From positions 1-8,985 of the forward strand of contig JALSQB010000130.1 in assembly GCA_026985655.1 (NCBI GenBank): a DNA stretch of 8,985 nt, given 5' to 3'. A program made the position numbers and the translations under genes. The stretch comes from Campylobacteraceae bacterium. GTDB taxonomy: Bacteria > Campylobacterota > Campylobacteria > Campylobacterales > Sulfurovaceae. Under the pieces are notes generated by a model. It made no database searches. It was not told where the DNA came from and was given only the letters and a program-made list of their open reading frames with translations. How positions within the stretch are numbered: position 1 is the stretch's first letter; the number at the start of each line of letters is the position of its first letter. Below, piece after piece: positions 5,765 to 8,985 of the stretch.

Positions 5765-7495
5765 TTAATCGATACTTCTTTGCTGTTTTGCATCATAACC
5801 ATACACATCGGGTAAATAGTGTACAAGACCATCACTTTTGATACGGGCTGTTAGGTAGGTAATATGTACTGGAACAGGTGAAGATAGATTTAATTGTGTT
5901 TTCTCTTTACCTCTTAAAATTCGTTTGGCACGAGTATAGTTTACTGAGCGTTCATACTTCGCAAAGGTAGCTAAGAGTGCATAGGGTTGAGATACTCTAA
6001 CACAGCCATGTGAAAATGCTCTGGGATATTTTTTAAAAAGTTTATGGTTTGGTGTATCATGTAGATAGACAGCAAATCTATTAGGAAATTTAAATTTGAT
6101 TTTTCCCAAGGCATTACGAGGGCCTGGTGGTTGCATAAATTTATATTTTTTGGTTTGACCTGAACGTAAAACTCTTGACCAATTTATTTTGGAAGCATCA
6201 AGTGGAGGGCGTTTTAATCGAAAGTTTTTTCTAACTTCATAGCCTCTATTGGTAAGATAGTTAGGGTCTTTTATGAGTCCTGGAATAACCTCTTTTTTAG
6301 CAATACTATCAGGAATGAACCAATAAGGGTTTAACACAATAAATGTAATTTTATCTGAAAATATGGGCGTATAATGCCCTTTTTTACCCACAATAACAGG
6401 CATAGTTAAGGCATTGACGCCATTTTCTTTATAGAAGAGTCTATACTCTGGGACATTGACCATAATGTATCTGTCTTCAGCTTGGTCAGGGAGTCGTTTG
6501 ATTCTATCTAAGTTTAATAGAATTTTTTTAATCTTCCAATTAACTGATATATTTAATTTTCGACGTGTGATGTTATTAATGGTACCTGTTTGTCCTAATC
6601 CATGACGCTTTTGAAAGCGTTTAATGGCTTTTTTAAGACAGGCACCAAAGGTAGTGCTACTTGCTTGACAAGTATAATCCCCCTCACTTCTTAGTCTAGC
6701 GATGAGTCTGCTAACTTGTTTTCCTGATTTTCCATACCTAAGTTGAGAAGAAGCAGGAATTTTTCGCCATCCTCCTTGTGCTTGTACGACTCTTAATCTA
6801 GCAAGATGATTGCTTAATTGCTGATAGTGAAAACTACTTGGGGTCGTGCGTGCAACAATGTCTGAAATTTTATAATGTAATAGCATATCAGCCATATCAT
6901 ATTTAGGATTATTGGTTAGCCAATTTCCTTTGATGTATTTGAGCCGTTGTCTAAAGCTCCTCCATTTAATGGCACCGTACAGATGATGTGGCATATAGCT
7001 ACGGTAGAGGGAAGTTAATTGAAGGTCAAGCATAAGCTCTGTTTGTAGATTACGCTCTTTTAGTTGTGCAATTTGCTCTCTAAGGGCATTAGATTTTCTT
7101 TTTATTGCACCAAAATTTTCTAAGGTATTGTCTGCTTCAATGGTATTAAATAGGTCTTCAACTGCTTCTTTTTTCATTCCATCATAATTAAACCAAATAG
7201 GGCGATAGATTTTACGCTTATAGACATCTTGAATAAATTTTTTATGTTTAATTTTTTTAAAGGTTTTGGCTTCATTTGTAATAATAAGTGCCATTATCTC
7301 TTTGGTACTTTTTTCATCATAGATAATTTGTGAGAGGGTAACATCTTGATTGTAATTTTGATGATTGATACTTTGCTTTTGAAAGGTTTCATGTACACTA
7401 TTAACTTGTTGCGTAGCGTTAAGGGTAACAGCTTCAAGCACTACGGCTAAAGCTGTAATAAAAATTATGATAAATAGGGTTTTAATGAGATGCAC
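5765..7495 (-). CDS. Periplasmic L,D-transpeptidase, YcbB/LdtD type (upstream copy)
   Basis: This 576-residue protein is a paralog of the next gene downstream and has the same predicted role in peptidoglycan crosslinking or stem exchange. A hydrophobic segment at residues 4-22 is a signal peptide or anchor. A scaffold region follows with 'YKRKIYRPIWF', then PG_binding_1 from about 250 to 318 ('LRYGKSGKQVSRLIARLR', 'FQKRHGLGQTGTI') and the YkuD domain. The YkuD domain has 'NPYWFIP', H479 in HDTP and the nucleophile C498 in SHGCVR; the His-to-Cys spacing of 19 is the same as in the paralog. C276 and C286 correspond to the bracketing cysteines C245/C275 of the other copy, suggesting a conserved disulfide. 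The catalytic cores are close (41 of 51 residues identical around the motif) while the N-termini are much more divergent. The start is GTG, supported by AAAGG five bases upstream. Confidence 0.92.
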   Translation of the reverse strand: MHLIKTLFIIIFITALAVVLEAVTLNATQQVNSVHETFQKQSINHQNYNQDVTLSQIIYDEKSTKEIMALIITNEAKTFKKIKHKKFIQDVYKRKIYRPIWFNYDGMKKEAVEDLFNTIEADNTLENFGAIKRKSNALREQIAQLKERNLQTELMLDLQLTSLYRSYMPHHLYGAIKWRSFRQRLKYIKGNWLTNNPKYDMADMLLHYKISDIVARTTPSSFHYQQLSNHLARLRVVQAQGGWRKIPASSQLRYGKSGKQVSRLIARLRSEGDYTCQASSTTFGACLKKAIKRFQKRHGLGQTGTINNITRRKLNISVNWKIKKILLNLDRIKRLPDQAEDRYIMVNVPEYRLFYKENGVNALTMPVIVGKKGHYTPIFSDKITFIVLNPYWFIPDSIAKKEVIPGLIKDPNYLTNRGYEVRKNFRLKRPPLDASKINWSRVLRSGQTKKYKFMQPPGPRNALGKIKFKFPNRFAVYLHDTPNHKLFKKYPRAFSHGCVRVSQPYALLATFAKYERSVNYTRAKRILRGKEKTQLNLSSPVPVHITYLTARIKSDGLVHYLPDVYGYDAKQQRSID

Positions 7496-7500
7496 AGGAA

Positions 7501-7505
7501 CCTTT
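7501..7505 (-). promoter_or_regulatory. Ribosome binding site supporting the GTG start of the upstream L,D-transpeptidase
   Basis: AAAGG on the minus strand is five bases before the GTG at 7495-7493. The predicted signal sequence begins immediately after this codon, so site and product agree. Confidence 0.7.
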
Positions 7506-7524
7506 AATAGCTTTTTAAGGCACT

Positions 7525-7533
7525 ATTATATCA
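7525..7533 (-). promoter_or_regulatory. Extended -10 promoter element before the upstream L,D-transpeptidase
   Basis: The minus strand reads TGATATAAT (7533-7525), a full TGnTATAAT extended -10. No recognisable -35 lies 17 bases further up, which extended -10 promoters tolerate. Transcription would start near 7518, leaving a leader of about 22 bases. The element lies in the 57-base gap after the NlpC/P60 gene, so the two genes can be expressed separately. Confidence 0.55.
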
Positions 7534-7543
7534 AAAATATAAT

Positions 7544-7555
7544 TAAACATGTTTA
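7544..7555. promoter_or_regulatory. Palindrome TAAACATGTTTA at the lipoprotein stop codon
   Basis: This 12-base perfect dyad includes the TAA stop of the NlpC/P60 gene and lies just upstream of the extended -10 element. Having no loop, it suits a dimeric protein site better than an RNA hairpin. Twelve AT-rich bases can arise by chance, so the functional reading is tentative. Confidence 0.25.
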
Positions 7556-8308
7556 GTTTGATGCATAGTATAGTTCTGGATTAAGAACTCTTCGTCCCCA
7601 TAAAAATCTATCTTTATAATAGGGCTTTTGGTTGAAATTATAAATGACGACAGATTTTCCTGCTGAACTGGCATGGATAAAATCACCATGTCCTAAATAG
7701 ATGCCAACATGGGTCACTTTTCCTTGTCGTTTTTTCTTGGTGTCAAAAAAGACCATATCTCCACGTTGTAAATCTTCATATTGTACAAATTGTCCAACAC
7801 GTGCTTGGTCTCGTGAAACTCGAGGGATATTAATTCCTGAATCCCTATAGACCCATTGGGTAAAGCCTGAACAATCAAATGTATTAGGACCTGTTGCTCC
7901 CCAAACATAAGGTACACCTAAAAATCTTTTTGCATCGAGTTCGATGTTGTCAAGAAGCTCTTGCCGTTTTTGGCTTAAGTAATCCATAGGAGGAGATTTC
8001 TTGTAGGAGATATAGGTAATATCAGGAGAAACCCTAGGCAGTCTATCATCAGATAGATTATTTGCTTTTATTATGGGAAAATAGGGTTGAACTGGTGCTT
8101 GAATCTGTCTTTGAATGCGTGGTTGAGGTACTGGCGTAATGGTTTGTTCTATAATAGGAGGATTTTGTTTAGTAATGCCCATAAGATTATAGATAGAGAC
8201 TTTTTCATTAGCTGATTTCTCCATGGGTTTAGCTTGCTTAGTTGAACAAGCAGATAGAAGTAGTAACGAGCTTAGTAGGGTTATATTAAATATTTTTTTA
8301 TTTTTCAT
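7553..8308 (-). CDS. NlpC/P60-family peptidoglycan endopeptidase lipoprotein
   Basis: This 251-residue protein is predicted to be a lipid-anchored peptidoglycan hydrolase that cleaves within peptide stems or crosslinks, comparable in kind to E. coli MepS/Spr. The lipobox is L18-S19-A20-C21 after a short basic and hydrophobic signal. Serine follows the cysteine, which favours outer-membrane sorting under the +2 rule known from enterics. A Pro/Gln-rich, probably flexible linker covers about 48-85. The catalytic domain spans about 115-245 with nucleophile C146 in 'FDCSGF', H200 in 'THVGIYLG' and the third polar residue H212 in 'FIHASS'. The full Cys-His-His set is present. The start is ATG, but a good ribosome site is not evident (GAGAAG is rather distant). 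Candidate -10 elements (TATATT, TATACT) lie just upstream. It lies first in transcription order before the two transpeptidases, suggesting coordinated wall remodelling. Confidence 0.92.
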   Translation of the reverse strand: MKNKKIFNITLLSSLLLLSACSTKQAKPMEKSANEKVSIYNLMGITKQNPPIIEQTITPVPQPRIQRQIQAPVQPYFPIIKANNLSDDRLPRVSPDITYISYKKSPPMDYLSQKRQELLDNIELDAKRFLGVPYVWGATGPNTFDCSGFTQWVYRDSGINIPRVSRDQARVGQFVQYEDLQRGDMVFFDTKKKRQGKVTHVGIYLGHGDFIHASSAGKSVVIYNFNQKPYYKDRFLWGRRVLNPELYYASN

Positions 8309-8362
8309 AACTTAGTATAACTTCTCTAATTTTAATATATTTTTAAAAAATAAATATTAGTA

Positions 8363-8391
8363 AAGTATTTTAAATAAAAATTAAAATACTT
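8363..8391. repeat. Perfect 11-bp inverted repeat with 7-base spacer, candidate operator
   Basis: AAGTATTTTAA (8363-8373) and TTAAAATACTT (8381-8391) are exact reverse complements separated by ATAAAAA. The arms include G-C pairs, which are scarce in this spacer. It lies between two divergent genes, upstream of both candidate promoters. It could bind a dimeric regulator. A hairpin role is less likely because it precedes both transcription units. Confidence 0.45.
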
Positions 8392-8454
8392 AATAGATAA
8401 TATTTTTTTTCATTAAAATTATTTTATGCGTGTTCTTTTTCATATATATATAAA

Positions 8455-8460
8455 TATAAT
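8455..8460 (+). promoter_or_regulatory. Candidate -10 (TATAAT) for the Sel1-repeat gene
   Basis: A consensus TATAAT lies 55 bases before the ATG at 8516. The hexamer 17-18 bases upstream (TGTTCT or GTTCTT) is a poor -35. The surrounding TATA-rich sequence offers other registers, so only the approximate location is supported. Confidence 0.35.
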
Positions 8461-8515
8461 TTAATTTAAATGGAAAATTAGATATTCTTTTACTTCATTC
8501 AAAAAAGGGAAATCA

Positions 8516-8985
8516 ATGTTTGATAAAAAATTTAAAATAGTCCTCGTCATAGGTATTTTGGTGATTTTGGGAATAATCTTTGGTAGAGATATTCTTAACT
8601 CTCTCTCATCAGTTAAAAAAATCTCAACTTTAACGGATTCTTTAACAGATTCTAAGGCATTAAGCTTTTATAAAAAATCGTGTGACTATGAAGATGGTCA
8701 AGTTTGTAATGAATTAGGTGACATGTACCATTATGGGAATGATATGGTTTCTGTTGATTATGATTATGCTGTTGAATACTATAGAAAATCGTGTGCCTTA
8801 GAAAATGGTAAAGGGTGTAATAACTTAGCCTATATGCTCAATGAAGGTAAGGGAATTGAAAAAAATAATTGGAATGCAATACGACTTTATAAAAAAGCTT
8901 GTAAATATAACGAGATAGAAGCTTGTTATAATGTAGGTTCTATGTATTATAATGGGGAAGGTACACGTAAAAACTATCCTAATGC
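8516..8985 (+). CDS. Sel1-repeat (Hcp-like) cysteine-rich protein, 3' truncated by window edge
   Basis: About 156 codons are visible with no stop before the edge. The N-terminus is basic and followed by a hydrophobic helix (8-22, 'IVLVIGILVILGIIF') without a clear cleavage site, suggesting a membrane anchor with a periplasmic body. From about residue 48 there are Sel1-like helical repeats of 36-37 residues ('AVEYYRKSCALENGKGCNNL', then 'AIRLYKKACKYNEIEACYNV'). Each has a CX7C pair: C56/C64, C93/C101 and C129/C137, the disulfide pattern of the Helicobacter cysteine-rich proteins. The glycine-rich turn 'MYYNGEGT' (143-150) is a standard Sel1 element. Such proteins act as binding scaffolds, some with peptidoglycan or beta-lactam binding reported, but the partner here is unknown. 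ATG start with AAAGGG ending six bases upstream. It is divergent from the peptidoglycan genes. Confidence 0.85.
   Translation, partial: MFDKKFKIVLVIGILVILGIIFGRDILNSLSSVKKISTLTDSLTDSKALSFYKKSCDYEDGQVCNELGDMYHYGNDMVSVDYDYAVEYYRKSCALENGKGCNNLAYMLNEGKGIEKNNWNAIRLYKKACKYNEIEACYNVGSMYYNGEGTRKNYPN

Larger units (their letters stand above)
8309..8515. promoter_or_regulatory. AT-rich divergent intergenic region
   Basis: This 207-base spacer lies between the divergently transcribed lipoprotein and Sel1-repeat genes. It is strongly AT-rich, with only a few G or C clusters (for example GCG near 8428). It holds no gene I can support. It contains a perfect 11-bp inverted repeat (8363-8391), a T8 run (8403-8410) and a TATA-rich segment (8442-8460). 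Candidate leftward -10 elements are TATATT near 8335 and TATACT near 8318; neither has a convincing -35. Confidence 0.6.

Noticed and set aside
7714..7917. Minus-strand open frame of 67 codons in another frame of the lipoprotein gene
   Set aside because: It overlaps the NlpC/P60 catalytic core (C146 region) in a different frame and has no independent start signal.
8401..8460. T8 run and TATA-rich stretch as a replication-origin-like or curved element
   Set aside because: There are no DnaA-box-like sites or iterated repeats nearby. It is better explained as ordinary AT-rich promoter DNA between divergent genes.
1..8985. CRISPR array, tRNA/rRNA, insertion sequence or prophage signatures
   Set aside because: No regularly spaced repeats, cloverleaf-like segments, transposase or integrase motifs, or terminal inverted repeats around gene blocks were seen.

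Overview
The window comes from an AT-rich bacterial genome. The gene content points to the Campylobacterota (Epsilonproteobacteria), most likely a marine or environmental Sulfurimonas/Arcobacter-like lineage. The evidence is a MutS7-type MutS with a C-terminal HNH nuclease, a Helicobacter-Hcp-like protein with Sel1 repeats and CX7C pairs, and compact genes with short leaders. The assignment rests on protein pattern recognition, not on a search.

Layout: six complete genes lie on the minus strand and one truncated gene lies on the plus strand at the right edge. Read in the direction of transcription (right to left), the minus strand carries an NlpC/P60 lipoprotein (8308-7553), two paralogous YcbB/LdtD-type L,D-transpeptidases (7495-5765 and 5684-3987), the MutS-HNH fusion (3888-955), and a two-gene unit encoding a DUF4395 membrane protein and an Rrf2-family regulator (882-29), whose coding regions overlap by 4 bases. 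An AT-rich divergent spacer (8309-8515) separates the lipoprotein gene from the plus-strand Sel1-repeat gene starting at 8516.

Functional themes: (1) Cell-envelope remodelling. A predicted outer-membrane NlpC/P60 peptidoglycan hydrolase sits beside two predicted periplasmic L,D-transpeptidases, so one locus would both cut peptide stems and form 3-3 crosslinks or attach substrates to stems. The Sel1/Hcp-like protein is divergent from this group. (2) DNA repair. The MutS-like protein joins mismatch recognition, the MutS ATPase and a nuclease in one chain. This is the architecture described for octocoral mitochondrial MutS and giant-virus MutS7, and it is the most notable item in the window. (3) A probably self-contained regulatory unit: a four-helix-type, cysteine-bearing membrane protein translationally coupled to an Rrf2 regulator that lacks the three-cysteine Fe-S cluster motif.

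Regulatory signals: good sigma70-like promoters precede the DUF4395-Rrf2 unit (TTGACT-17-TATTAT) and the downstream transpeptidase (TTGTCT-17-TATACT). An extended -10 (TGATATAAT) precedes the upstream transpeptidase. The mutS stop codon sits inside a perfect 9-bp hairpin that also overlaps the next promoter's -35. The divergent spacer contains a perfect 11-bp inverted repeat. I saw no tRNA, rRNA, CRISPR array, insertion sequence or integrase.
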